Assembly (NCBI GenBank): GCA_038503035.1
Contig: JAVSML010025531.1
Span: 62,001 to 126,000 of the forward strand
Origin: Crocodylus rhombifer
Taxonomy: Eukaryota > Chordata > Crocodylia > Crocodylidae
DNA length: 64,000 nucleotides
Direction: 5' to 3'
Part shown: piece by piece, positions 1-10,460 of the stretch
How the letters are laid out: the number at the start of each line of letters is the position of its first letter
Numbering within the stretch: position 1 is the stretch's first letter
The notes under the pieces: model-generated
The model's database searches: none
Told to the model about the DNA's origin: nothing
Seen by the model: only the letters and a program-made list of their open reading frames with translations
Program-made: the position numbers and the translations under genes

Positions 1-1190
1 TATTATCATCCAGGTGCAAGATAACTGGCTTCATTTCACCACTGAGACCCAGATGTAAAACTTTAGGGTGCTGGTTGAACTTGTAGGCCTAACACCTACA
101 GGTACAAACAGTAGCTCTCAAGATCTGTTTTCTTGCTTCTCATAGCAACTATTCATGTCATCTATGGCTTTGAACATGTGGCCTCAGACTTGCAGCAATC
201 CTGCTCATCTTAGCCTGCCACACTGGCCAGTTGCTAGCTTAAAGCTTTCTGCAAGAGCTAACCCTCCACTCACTCCCTGTTACTGGAGTGGCCAGCTTGG
301 GTCAGCTGACTGTTCCTCACATATGAATCTCTGAGCTACAATAGGAAGTATCTGGGCAATAGGGCTAATTTGTTTCTACAACCTATTAATATGATCCTGA
401 AGGAAGGGATCAATATTTGAAAGTATACAAGCCACTGAATTATCCCTACCCAGTGGGCATTCCAAGCTTTGCTGTGGATGTAATCTTAAGTGAATAGGAT
501 GTAAGGCATCAGGGAAACTTAAACAACATACACTCTTAGACATTGCCATGAAGTGAAATTTCCTTTTCTGAGTAACTCCCTTCCCTATGAAGATTGAGTT
601 CCTTAGCCCCAGAAGCAGTACCCTGAGATAAGTCTGTACTGCTGGGCTAATAGGCCTATCTCGGCCTCCTTACCTTCTTTTATTGTTATGGTTTTCCTTG
701 CCTTTTTTAACTAGTTGGTGGTATGGTTATTTTTGATGCACTTGGTATCAGGTTTCAGATCTTTCTACCCCACACTCCAGATCCCTATATTCTAAAGCTC
801 TGGCTAAATCCTTCCTAGCTTTATCTCTGGCTAGCCCTGACAAAAGCTGTTCCTCAAACATCCATGTTTCTAGTGTCTCACCACATGCTGTGGTTTCAAA
901 TTCTTAGAGGGCTCACCCTCAAATTCCAGTGGTATTGAGTAAATTCCTTTAGAAATGTGGGTACACTCAGGCTGAAGGGACATGGGAACACGGGCAGCCC
1001 CACCACAGGTCTGCAGGCACCCTCCATGTCTCAGACTAAATCAGTTGGACAGCCTGTGGCCCTGACTTGGTGATGATGGGAAAGAGAGTTTCAAAGCCTT
1101 GCCCAAGAGTCTTCAACAAAGAATGGAAAGAGGTGCTGTCGGTATATAATATAGTACAAGCTATAGTATGATATCGGCACCAGCTAATTA
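1..1190. other. Non-coding stretch, nothing recognised
   Basis: AT-moderate DNA without a long open frame, tandem repeat or recognisable element. Both strands carry frequent stops. It ends at the 3' boundary of a minus-strand CR1. I see no support for an exon. Confidence 0.6.
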
Positions 1191-1735
1191 GAATAATAGA
1201 ATCATAGAAAATTAGGTTTGAAAGGGACCTCAGGAGGTCATCTAGTCCAAACCACTGCTCAAAGCAGGACCATCCCCACCTAGATCACCCCAGGCAAAGC
1301 TTTGTCTACCTGGGTCTTAAAAGCATCCAAGGATCAAAATTCTACAACCTTACTGGGTAACCTGTTGCAGTGCTTTACTACCCTCCTTGTGAGAGTTTTT
1401 CCTAATATCTAATCTAAACTTCCCTTGCTTCAACTTGAGACCATTGCTCCTTGCTTTGTTATCTGCCATCACTGAGAACAGTCTAGCTCCATCTTCTCTG
1501 AAGCCACCCTTCAGATAATTGAAGGCTGCTATTAAATCCCCCTTCGCCTCCCCCACCATCTCCACTTCTCCAGACTAAATGAGCCCATTCCCCTCAGCCT
1601 GTCTTCAGAAGTCATATGCCCCAGCTCCCTATTTTCTTTGCCCTTTGCTGGACTCTCTCCAATTTGTCCACAGCCTTTCTGTAATTCATCTAGGGAAAGT
1701 ACACTGTAGTATCTCATAGCTTTTTGTGTCTCCTA
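1191..1735 (-). mobile_element. CR1 LINE, 5'-truncated 3' end
   Basis: On the minus strand this reads as the last part of CR1 ORF2 followed by the family's 3' UTR. The tail has the typical CR1 wording (a GGTCCCTTTCAAACC-like block, then a TATGATTCTAT tail), which on the plus strand appears at 1191-1245. Heavy divergence and frame breaks mark an old copy. CR1 is the dominant non-LTR retrotransposon of birds, crocodilians and turtles, and most copies are 5'-truncated like this one. Confidence 0.85.
1350..1717 (-). pseudogene. CR1 ORF2 C-terminal remnant
   Basis: Two overlapping minus-strand frames (1532-1717 and 1350-1565) together give the region downstream of the CR1 reverse transcriptase domain. 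The first holds LRGMGSFSLEK-like residues, matching the 'L..FSLEKRRLRGDL' block of the family. The second starts GDLIAAFNYLKGG and continues to FRLDIRKN. The switch of frame around 1540-1560 shows an indel. No catalytic motif lies in this part, so it cannot be functional. The assignment also rests on other CR1 copies in this window with the same order of motifs. Confidence 0.75.
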
Positions 1736-2500
1736 TCCCATTTATAAAAATGTTTGCTTCTAAGAATAGTTTCTTTTTTCCATTATCAGTGGCATATGGG
1801 AAACAAAGCAGATAAAGAGAAATGACTGAAAAACTGTGGTTTGGACTTCTCTTTATGAGATTTCAGAAAGGAAAATGTTGCTACCAGTGAGGAAGATCTA
1901 ATTCAAAAAGTAGTTGCATATTTTATTCCTTTGTAGTAACTGAGAACAAACTACTACTTCAAAGTGTGAAGTGCGATGCATATCGTGGAGTTAGTTTGTA
2001 ATGTCACTGCATAGTGGCCTTGAAGAAAAGCTCAAAAGGTCCGGGGGGGGGCAGAAGAAAACCTGGTAATATATGTTCTGTAAACAAGATATGAAAGAGA
2101 TTTCCTAGTGGTAGGATATGGTAAGTAGTTGACTGAGATGGATATGCTTGAATTTCATGTGCATATTTCAAAATAAATGCTAGAAAGTTATACCTTTGCT
2201 TATGTTTTATAAGTTAATATTCTAACTTCTCTGAGCAACTGTGGGTTGCTCTTCCTATGATCCCAGACTGAGGGAGATGGAGTAGTCAAAATGCTTCTTT
2301 TTTTATCTGTAACAGCTATAAGGGTGTTATCAAGCAAGTGGCCAGAGGCACTGGTGATATCTTGTGGAATCCTGTGTTTTAACCCTTACTGTTGGCAAGC
2401 ATATGAAGCTACCGAGGCATTCAAGATTGTGATACCATCAACGTGCAGAGACAATTATGTACAATTTTCCCTCTGCTTTTTTATCAGACTTAGATGACAC
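1736..2500. other. Non-coding stretch with a short G run
   Basis: No element or gene recognised. A run of nine G occupies 2043-2051. The open frame at 2291-2497 shows no family features and is not supported as a gene. Confidence 0.5.
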
Positions 2501-2670
2501 TGGCCATGTCTACACAAGATGCAGACTGTGCAGCAGTTGCGTGGCAACAACTGTGACATGACACTACTGAGCAGTAGTGTCATGAAAAAGCCATTTGTTG
2601 CTGCTGCTGTACAGTAACTTGGGTTACTGTGCAATGACTGCATAGTCAGCATCTCATGCAGATGTGGCCA
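2501..2670. mobile_element. Small foldback MITE, about 170 bp
   Basis: The ends are inverted copies: TGGCCATGTCTACACAAGATGC-like at 2501-2522 and its complement at 2649-2670 (about 17 of 22 match). The interior folds again: CATGACACTACT at 2556-2567 pairs perfectly with AGTAGTGTCATG at 2572-2583. No coding capacity. The 'TCTACAC' ends resemble those of the elements at 19,748-21,523 and 38,326-38,805, so one family is possible. A target duplication was not resolved. Confidence 0.5.
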
Positions 2671-2830
2671 CTGTCTCTTTCTAGTTGGCAGCACAAAATG
2701 TTCTTTCATTTTAATTAAATAAATTAATGAGCACAATGCTACTCAGAGTATCATGAGTTCCTATACCATAAAACAGATAGTATAGCTTGGCCTCAAAAAA
2801 CAAAGTAGAAAAATTGGTGGAGTCACACAT

Positions 2831-3345
2831 TAGGCCTGTGTGAGTTGGCAGTGATCCGATCCTGCCACTTCAGATGGATGCGATATGCTCTGGAGCTCCA
2901 TACCAGGTTTCTGCCTCAATCCAGCCAAATCAGCTCCGAAGCTTCAGAGCTCCCTTGGAGATCCGGCCATAGGGTATAATGGGGAATCAATGTAATATCT
3001 ATAATTTTGTTGTTTTTAGTCTTATCTGGATGAAACTTGCAGGAATAGAAGCCTCTACTGAGGGCATGAAGCCTGCCAAGTTTCAAGAAGATCAGTGCAG
3101 GGGTTTGGGGGGAATGGCACCCCAAACTCTTGAAAGAAAAACTCCTGTCACATCTAGGTATTACAACATAGCAGGGTGAAAACTGCTACCACGCTTGAAA
3201 ATTTCATCCAAATTGGACAAAAAACAACAAAGTTATAGATATTTTATTGTTTTGTCATTATACCCCATGGCTGGATCTCCAAGGTGGCTCTGAAGTGCTT
3301 CGGAAGCTTTGAACCACTTTGGGAAGCCTAACAAGGCCAGCGCTT
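2831..3345. mobile_element. hAT-like foldback element with long internal inverted repeat
   Basis: The left boundary TAGGCCTGTGTGAG is one base from the TAGGGCTGTGTGA terminus of the hAT elements at 6251 and 20,388. Inside, 2933-3045 and roughly 3195-3312 are inverted copies of each other, sharing a TTGGAGATCC block, a TATAATG block and a TATAATTTTGTTGTTTTT-like block. No matching right terminus was found before the CR1 begins, so the element may be truncated there. Non-coding. Assignment to hAT rests only on the left end. Confidence 0.45.
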
Positions 3346-3435
3346 CAACCCAGATGTGCTGCTTTGGACCCTGAAGTGTCTCAGAGTCTCATGACTCATT
3401 ACATCAAAATCTAATAAAATCACAGTTAGAAGCCT

Positions 3436-4070
3436 GACATATTTATATACCAATGCAAGAAGCACGAGACAAACAGGAAGAAATGGAGGTCCTAGTACAA
3501 TCACAGAATTATGATGCAGTTTGGATTGCAGAATGGTGGTGGGATAATTCACATAGCTGGAGTATAGTCATAGATAGGACAGATGGGAAAAAAAGGTGGA
3601 GGTGTTGCTCTATATATAAAAATGATGTCCACATACTCTGAGGTGCAGTATGAAGTAGAAAGTTGGCTTGGTGAAAACCTCTGGGTAAAGGTTTTGGGGG
3701 GCAGAGGGAAGAGCGGTAGAAGGGTATGTTATGGTGGGCATCTGCTATAAGCCACCAAACAAGGAGGAGGAAGTGGATGAGGTCTTTTTTAAAGAACTGA
3801 TAGAAACTTCCAAATGATAGGACTTGGTTCTAATGGGAAACTTAATTATAGGTGGGAGGAAAACACAGCAGTGCACATGCAGTCCAGCAAATTCTTGGAG
3901 TGTGTTGGAGATAGGTTTTAGATAGAGATGGTAGACAAGCCAACAAGGGGGGAAGCTCTTTTTGACTTGCTGCTCACAAACAAGGATAAATTGGTTAATA
4001 ATGTGAAGGTTGAAGGTAACTTGGGTGACTGTGACCAGAGTCACTGGTGATAGAGTTCAAGATTGTAAAG
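3436..4070 (+). pseudogene. CR1 ORF2 endonuclease-domain remnant
   Basis: The frame at 3453-3641 begins with a block like NAR-x-KQEE and continues YDAVWIAEWWWDNSHSWS, the CR1 apurinic/apyrimidinic endonuclease motif (family form: TETWWD-SHDW). Downstream, other frames preserve the GNFN-like segment (about 3830-3860) and a segment ending LLTNKDKLV (about 3960-4000). In the family this domain nicks target DNA for target-primed reverse transcription. Multiple stops and frame changes make it inactive. Confidence 0.75.
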
Positions 4071-4582
4071 GGAGGAAGAATAGGGTCACTCTACTTCAGG
4101 AAAACAAACTTTAACAAACTCAGGGAACTGCTGGGCAGGATCCCTTGAAAGGCATGTCTGAGGGTAAAATGAGCCTGGGAGATCTGGCTGTACTTTAAGA
4201 AGACCCTTTTAAGGGTGCAGGATAATGGGAAATGCACCAGGAGACCAGCCTGGCCAGACATCAGTCTTTTCAATGAGCTGAAACTCAAAAAGGAATCCTA
4301 TGAAAAGTGGAAACTTGGCCATAGTACTAGGGAAGAGTATAAAAGTATCACATGGGCATGCCAGGAAAAAAATGAGGAAGGCCAAGACATGATTTGAGGC
4401 AAATGACAAGGGATGTGAAGGGCATTACAAAGGGATATTACAAGTATATCAAAAGTAAAACAAAAGAAACCATAGTTCCTTTACAGAATTAAGAAAGCAA
4501 TCTAGTTATAGACAATGCAGAGAAAGCAGATATATTTAAAACTTTTTTTACTTAAGTCTTCACAAATAGAGACAACTACCAA

Positions 4583-5010
4583 ATGATGAGTGCAGTTGGC
4601 AGCAAGGATAGGGAAGAAGATGAACAGACTAGAGTAATAGAAGAACAGGTTAGGGATTACTTAGATGAGCTAGATGGCTTCAAATTGGCAAGGCTGGATG
4701 GAATGTATCCAGGGGTATTGAAAGACCTGGCTGAGGTAATTTCAAAGCCATTAACTATTGTCTTTCAAAACTCTTGGAGGTCAGGTGAGATCCTGGATGA
4801 TTGAAAAAAGGGCAAATACATCTTTAAAAATGGGGCTCTAGAGAAATACAGGCCAGTCAGCTTGGCCTTAGTACCTAGAAAGATCAGGGAGCCGGTCCTC
4901 ATAGAGCTGGATTCTATTGTGAAGCATCTAGAGGAGAACAAGGTGATTAGGAACAGCAGCCTGACCAACTTGATTTCCTTCTAAGATAAGGTAACATGCT
5001 CTGTGGATTG
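4583..5010 (+). pseudogene. CR1 ORF2 reverse transcriptase N-terminal remnant
   Basis: The frame at 4583-4804 reads ...LDELDGFKLARLDGMYPGVLKDLAEVISKPL, which is the opening of the CR1 reverse transcriptase domain (family: K-A-DG-PRVLKELA-VI--PL). It ends in a stop where a tryptophan is expected in the DWK motif, and the following part (4805-5010) continues in other frames. The catalytic FADD region is not recognisable in this copy; the interval 5015-5160 does not match the family. Non-functional. Confidence 0.75.
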
Positions 5011-5371
5011 GGAGAAAGTCAAGTCAAGTCAGCCCCAAGGCCATTGTGACCACTGAGTCACCTTAGATGCTGTAACAACATTCCTCATGAGGTTAGTTGA
5101 GTTGCTTTGCATAACTGATGATTCTTTGGATAAAGTGACCTGACAGTGTCTCCTCTCCTGGTAGAATTACATGGATAGATTGGAAAAATGGTGTGCAGTC
5201 AACCAGATGTGATTCAGCAAGGACAAGTGTGAAAGTCTACTATTGGGATGGAATAATAACATGCACAAAAACAGATGGGGGGAATGACTAGCTATGCTGC
5301 AATACTGTAGAGAAGGATCTGGGGGTGACAGTAGACCATAAGATGAATATGAGTCAACAGTGTGCTCTTGT

Positions 5372-5470
5372 AAAAAAAAAAAAAAAAAAAAAACCACAAA
5401 AAAAACCAAATAACAAAAAACAACCCCCCCCAAAAAACCAGAAACAAAAAACAAACAAACCCCACCCCAA
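5372..5470 (+). repeat. A-rich tract inside CR1
   Basis: A run of 22 A at 5372-5393 is followed by degenerate A/C-rich sequence to about 5470. It interrupts CR1 sequence that flanks it on both sides (GTGCTCTTGT before, GGGTTGTATTA after), so it is a local expansion or small insertion rather than the LINE's 3' tail. Confidence 0.7.
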
Positions 5471-5479
5471 CAGGGTTGT

Positions 5480-5845
5480 ATTAACAGAGGCATCATTTGC
5501 AAATCAAGGGAAGTGACTAATTCTACTGATCTATTCAGTTCTGGTGAGACCTCAATTAGAGTACCATGTCCTGTTTTGGGCCCCACATTTCAAGAAGGAT
5601 GTGAACAGATTGGAAAAAAAGGCAATGAAGATCAACAACAATGATTAGAGGCCTGGGAAGCAAGACTTATAAAGACAGGCTGCAAGAGGTAGGGTTATTT
5701 AGTATGGAGAAGTCTGAGGGGAGCGGGGTGTGCGATCTGCCACAAATACTTGAAGGGTGATTATAGGAGCTTTTCTCTGTGGCTATAGGGGGTAGGACTA
5801 GGAGCAATGGCATCAAGCTGAAGCAGAGGAAATTTAGATTGAAGA
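5480..5845 (+). pseudogene. CR1 ORF2 C-terminal remnant, first part
   Basis: Sequence corresponding to the CR1 block '[18 protein letters not shown]' occupies about 5545-5620, then the 'Y--RLQE---FSMEK' block to 5730 and 'KLKQRKFRL' to 5845. Frames are broken several times. The reading stops at 5845, where the CATAG-type element begins; the next CR1 residues are found at 10,461. Confidence 0.75.
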
Positions 5846-5954
5846 CCATAGGCGGAGGGAGAAAAAATATTTTGGGGGGCTGAGCATGCACCCATGCTCT
5901 GCCCCCTAGCAGGTAAGTCTGTGGGAGAAGGTGGAAGAGGAAGGGGAAGGGGAT

Positions 5955-6195
5955 TGGGGGGTCTTATCGAGGCCCCCGCAGTGAGGGAGGGAGTTGGGGT
6001 GAATGTGGCCCTGGCTGGGCTGGGTGGTGGGGCAATCAGAGCCCGAATGGCTTGTCCAGCTGCCCCTGGATGAGCTGCCTGGTTCCCCCTGATTATCCCA
6101 CCACCCAGCCCAGCTGGGGCCCCACTCACCCCAGCCTCTGCCCCTGCCTGTGCCCCACTCCCTCCCTCACTGCAGGGGCCTCAATCTGCACGCCC
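5955..6195. repeat. Long inverted repeat within the CATAG-type element
   Basis: A left arm at about 5955-6040 and a right arm at about 6085-6195 share, in opposite orientation, CAGTGAGGGAGGGAGT and CTGGGCTGGGTGGTGGG blocks plus a GATTGAGGCCCC-like block. The arms are GC-rich and non-coding and can fold into a long hairpin. Confidence 0.65.
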
Positions 6196-6242
6196 ACCCA
6201 GCCCCTTCCCTTTCACAGAATCACTGGTACTTGCCTGCTGTG

Positions 6243-6250
6243 CTGGGCAG
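6243..6250. repeat. 8-bp target duplication, left copy
   Basis: CTGGGCAG directly precedes the left end of the hAT element and is repeated exactly at 10,288-10,295. Length 8 is diagnostic for hAT transposition, and T at position 2 with A at position 7 fits the Ac-type preference nTnnnnAn. Confidence 0.9.
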
Positions 6251-7338
6251 TAGGGCTGTGTGAAACAGCACCATTCTGTTTCGATTTCTATTCTGCCATT
6301 TTGAAGGGACAGTGTTTTGTTTCACTGTTTTGAAGCATGGTTCCATTTTGTTTCATTGAAAATGTTTTCAAGTGCCCTGGTGGAATATACATAGGAGACA
6401 CCAAACAACAATTGTGCACCAGAATGAGCACACACTAAAAATCTATCAAAGACAAGAACACCCAACTTCCTGTCTCCAGTCTCTCAGGCCAGATCCTCAA
6501 AGGGAATTTACAAACCACTTTTCACAGATGAGCCTATGAACTTCACTTCATCAACCTCCTGGATGCAGAAACTCATGGACTCAGTAAAAACACTGGAATT
6601 CTGACACGCTACAACCTGCTGGACGTTTGACTCCCCAGGTACCTCTCCACCTCTACCTGCTAGATCCCCCTTCCTGCCCCCCCACCAGCCTGCACCTCAC
6701 CCCCGATGCCTCCATTTCCATTTTCACTGACTAGTTTATTGCTTGCATTGCATGCCAGCCTCTGGCTTCTTTACTATTCCTTCCATCCAGGAACAGCACA
6801 GACACCAAATGTAGGGTTTTTGCCTGTCATGCCTGACAGGGTTTTTCAGTCTGAAAACTGGCATCCCAGGCAGCTAAGCTGAGCTCACCTGGAGCCTCAC
6901 GCTCCACTGCAACAAGCAAGCCTCAAGCCTATCAAAGATGTGATGCATCTCAGCTTTCCCAGGCCAGGACTGCGTGCATGCATGTGGTGGCGGGAGGTTA
7001 TAAGGCATCTCCTACCTGCTTTTCACTAGGGGGATCCTCGGTCCTGGCATTTCCTGGGGCTGCCATGCCACCAGGACTCCTGAACCTGGCAGGGTGCCAT
7101 TTCAGTGGTCATGCCTGGAACCTGGGGCCTCTTCTTCCCCACAGCCCCTGCTCATACCTCCAAGTTCATCTTGGCATGGGAGCTCAGCAGGGACATGTTC
7201 TTCTCCCACTGGCTGATGATCCAGTGAGTGCTCCCTCACTCGCTCTGAGAGTGGAGCACTAAATGGTTGTGAAACCCAAGGGTATTAAAAAAGAAGGCCG
7301 TACGGATGGAGTGAGAAGGATGGCACTCACTCCATCTA

Positions 7339-9006
7339 CATGTGGAGCTTAGGGAACCCCAGGAGTGGGAGGTTCTCCTTGAGAAACACCAGCTACTCCA
7401 TGAAACAAGGATCCAAGCAGGTGTGGTGGAGTGTCACTACATAACCAGCAATGCTGAGCACCCTCTCACCTGGAGCACTGGTCAATGAACAGGACAGGTG
7501 TTCCCAGGCAACTGTGGCCAGATCCAGCCACATTTGGCTGCAGTTCACTCAGTAGGTCAAGGGGTCACATAGTAGTGGCTCCAGATCCTCAGTGAGAGAG
7601 GCTGCCATCGAGGCCTGAACACTACCTGCTTGATGGTGGGGTCTGGTGGCTGTGGACCCCACCATAGAAGCCATTCCCTTGGCCCACATTGGCAGTACCT
7701 GTGGTGGAGGAGGAGACTGACTGGTGGATGGTGTGCTGGCACAGGACAGTAGATCCCCCTTTTCTAGGTCCTCTTGCCGCTGCCCTTCTGCCTCCCTGAC
7801 TCTCTTCAACAGCATCTCCATCCACTGATCCAGGGTTTTGCTGCTGCATACGCTGACACTCCCCTTCACCCTCAGATCACACATGAGGGCCAGGACATGA
7901 GCTGTACTGGACTGCAAGGTATCAAGCCATTTCCTGATGCCCTCTTTCATCCACCTCACCAGTGCCTGTGCATCTGGTGACAGCAGCTTGCCCCAGCCAG
8001 GAACATCAGTCCCCTGGAACTTCTCTATTTGGTTCTGAAATTCCCTCACTACAGGGATCACCTGGCTAAGGAGGGCATTGCCAGTGCTGAGGGTCGCAGT
8101 GGCCTTGAGGAAGGGCTTGAAGACCACCAAGATCTGGGAGATAGTATCTCACTCTGTTTTGATAAGGAGGCCACTGATTCCAATCTCCCTGAGCAAGGCC
8201 ATCTCGTGGATGGCCTTCTGTTGTTCCACCAGCCACTCAAGCATCAGGCATGTGAGTTTCACTGAGTCTCCACATGCTGCATGATTTTGTGCTGTGGGAT
8301 GTTCAGCTTTGCCTGTTTGTCCCACAGCACCTTGCTTCCCTTGATGCTTTCATGGAAGTAGCCTGCCATCTTCTGGCATTTGGAAATGAACTTGCTGGTA
8401 GGCTGGCACTGTCACCAGCAGCCCTGTCCCCCTCCAGGACATCCCTGACTATGAGGTGGAACTTGTGTGCCACACAGTGGATGCCAACTTTGTTGGCATC
8501 ACAGACCACCTTGACCATACTGGCCCCATTGTCAGTGACCATGAACCTGTGGGCAAGCTCACCCTGCCCAACAAGCCACATCTGTACTAAGCAGCCTTGG
8601 GAACGTGCCTCCCTCTGTCTGCAGCTTTCACCCGCTGGTCCAGGGTGATCTGCCTCTGCTTTGGGGGGATAGGGGCTTTGAAGCAAGAGGGGGACTTCTT
8701 TTTGGGCATGCTCTGACTGGTGCCAGGCTGAGAAGGAGCAAGGGCAAGGGGGTGGTGCCTGCGGAGATGCATCAGCATCCCCATGGTGCTTATGTGTTTT
8801 GTTCCCTGACCCAAGCTGGTTTTGGCTCGGCAGTGCAGGCAAATAGTATATGTGGGATCATCTGCCAGCTCAAAGTGATCCCAGACCACACTACCCACTT
8901 GCTTCTGAGGTGTGGGTGCATGTGTGGATGTTTCAATTTCCCCCACCTCAGCAGGCAGAGGCACAGCAACAGGAAGAACGGACTCAGTTGACCCACTTGC
9001 CTCCAC
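7339..9006 (-). pseudogene. hAT transposase (BED finger, RNase H-like remnant, hAT dimerisation domain)
   Basis: Reading 5' to 3' on the minus strand. First, 9006-8587 gives a 139-residue frame with a BED zinc finger: VWDHFEL, then C-x2-C (residues about 56-59), then HLRRHH near residue 80. Next, the frame at 8842-8303 ends in the second catalytic block VTDNGAS followed by the hAT C-x2-H motif (GIHCVAHKFHLIV). Further on, 8130-7549 carries the helical-insertion segment VVFKPFLKATATLSTGN. Last, beyond the stop near 7550, 7505-7339 encodes the dimerisation domain, with the family signature LTSAPGERVLSIAG. An in-frame stop follows in its ME*LVFLKEN part. The stretch normally holding the first catalytic aspartate is missing between the BED finger and TDN. 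At least three frame breaks and two stops make it inactive. The start at 9006 is the first Met upstream of the BED finger and is tentative. Confidence 0.88.
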
Positions 9007-9480
9007 AACCTCTACCTCAACCTCCTCTGAAGTACCTTCTGGGGAAGGAGGCCTGTCTCTAGGGGAAACTTGAGGGGTTGGAGCACAAACTCAGATGATT
9101 CCCCCTCCTTCCCCAGGATTTCCCTTGCTATGGCACTCAGATGCAGATCCAGCTGTATTTCTTCCTCTGGCACTGGAAGACTCAGGATGGGAAGTGAAAT
9201 GGGGGGTGGAGGAGACTGTCATGCTGATGCTGCTTGTTATCATGGTGGTGGTGGGTTATGGCTGGTGCTATTGGAGAGGATGCAGACTCAGGCAGTGGCA
9301 CTGCTCCCCTCTCTTTGCTGCCAGTAGAACCAGAAGCCTACTAGTTGTAAGAAAGAAGCTGCATCTTAGTTTGGGGAGGGGAACTTACAGCTCTCCCTCC
9401 TACTCCTTCCCTGAAGGCTTGCTAGCTGCCTTTCCAGCACACTGCATAGTGTGTTTCATAATGTGTTTGGTATGCTGGAA

Positions 9481-9640
9481 AATCTGTTTGTTCTTCTGTA
9501 ATGTAATATGTATTTATGTAATATATGTAGATAATTGTCCATATGTATTTGTGTAAAGTATATATGTATTTATGTAATGTATATATGTATTTATTTAATA
9601 AATAAAATATATAAATATATGTATGTGTTTTTTGTATAAA
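9481..9640. repeat. AT-rich degenerate (TATGTATTTATGTAA)n minisatellite
   Basis: Imperfect tandem copies of a TATGTATTTATGTAA-like unit run through this stretch, ending in TTTATTTAATAAATAAAATATATAAAT-type DNA. It lies inside the hAT element upstream of the transposase start. The open frames crossing it on both strands are low-complexity artefacts. Confidence 0.7.
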
Positions 9641-10287
9641 TTCTATATTATAATATGCAATATATGCTGTGCTTCCCTGCACAGTGAATGGAATGTACAC
9701 TGTGAGAGAAAGCAGATTTCTTTTCCAGGGGAAAAGAATCAAAATAGACTAACAAAAACAAAAAGAGGATTTTGGGGGAGGAATAAATTGAAAGGAATTA
9801 CTATAATAATAAAAGATATTAGAAAAAGTAGAAGAGGATCCCACTTGCTAGTAACAGGCTAGCAAATAGGAAGTGATAACCTTTCTCTGACGCTGCTGGA
9901 AGACAGTTTAGTAATTGACCCCAAGGCACAGAGAAAGCTCAGTTCAAACAGTACTTTTTATGCTGTTTTTCCATCCTTCCCCGAGAGAACTGGGACTGGA
10001 AGGGACCTCAGGGAAGGATCACAGTCACTGGCCAGCTACACATGCCAATATCAGAGCAGTCCTCCCCACCCCCTTCTCCCTCCCTTTCCTTCATTTCTCT
10101 TTAGCTGCAAGCAAACCCAACTTTGAAACTCAAAACATTTCAAAACTTTTGAAATGTTTTGAGGCCCTTGTTTCATTTCAAGACTATTTTGAAGCCTTTT
10201 GTTTCATTTCAATTTTGCTGTTTCAAGCGAAAAATGAGTCAAAACAGCATCAAAATGAAACGCCCATCAAAATTTCTCACAGCCCTA

Positions 10288-10295
10288 CTGGGCAG
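10288..10295. repeat. 8-bp target duplication, right copy
   Basis: CTGGGCAG, identical to 6243-6250, immediately follows the right end of the hAT element. Confidence 0.9.
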
Positions 10296-10460
10296 CCAGT
10301 GATCCATACACTAGGCTGTGATTCTGGATGCTTATGTGCTCCTCTCCACCCCTGATGCAGCTGCCTGGAGCCTGCGGCTGGGCTGCCTTGCAGCCCTATC
10401 CACTGCCTCAAGTTTACAGGGAGGGCTGAGCTCCCTTAGCCCTGGCCTTTTGCCATCTAT

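Larger units (their letters stand above)
6251..10287 (-). mobile_element. hAT DNA transposon, 4,037 bp, with decayed transposase
   Basis: The left end reads TAGGGCTGTGTGAAA and the right end, complemented, TAGGGCTGTGAGAAA. Both are followed by subterminal sequence rich in TTTGAAAC/GTTTCAAA words (6290-6365 and 10,120-10,265), the likely transposase-binding region. Perfect 8-bp duplications flank it. The transposase runs on the minus strand from about 9006 to 7339. An internal deletion appears to have removed the part between the DNA-binding and catalytic regions, so this copy is not autonomous despite intact ends. The strand given is that of the transposase. Confidence 0.92.
5846..10460. mobile_element. 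CATAG-type foldback element, host of the hAT insertion
   Basis: Without the nested hAT (6251-10,287) and one copy of its target duplication, about 570 bp remain: 5846-6250 and 10,296-10,460. The left edge reads CATAGGCGGAG and the right edge, complemented, CATAGATGGCA, a short imperfect inverted terminus. Flanks TTGAAGAC (left) and TGAGAGAC (right) could be a decayed 8-bp duplication (5 of 8 match). It is GC-rich and non-coding. I cannot place it in a named family; the exact borders are uncertain by several bases. Confidence 0.5.

Noticed and set aside
5167..5586. 139-codon minus-strand frame with a run of Phe and hydrophobic residues
   Set aside because: It reads the complement of a poly-A/C tract within a CR1; the apparent membrane segment is low complexity.
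6052..6333. 93-codon frame crossing the hAT left end
   Set aside because: It joins foldback DNA with a transposon terminus and so cannot be a conserved gene.
8605..9556. Plus-strand open frames of 128 and 153 codons opposite the transposase
   Set aside because: They are antisense shadows of the BED-finger region and of an AT minisatellite.
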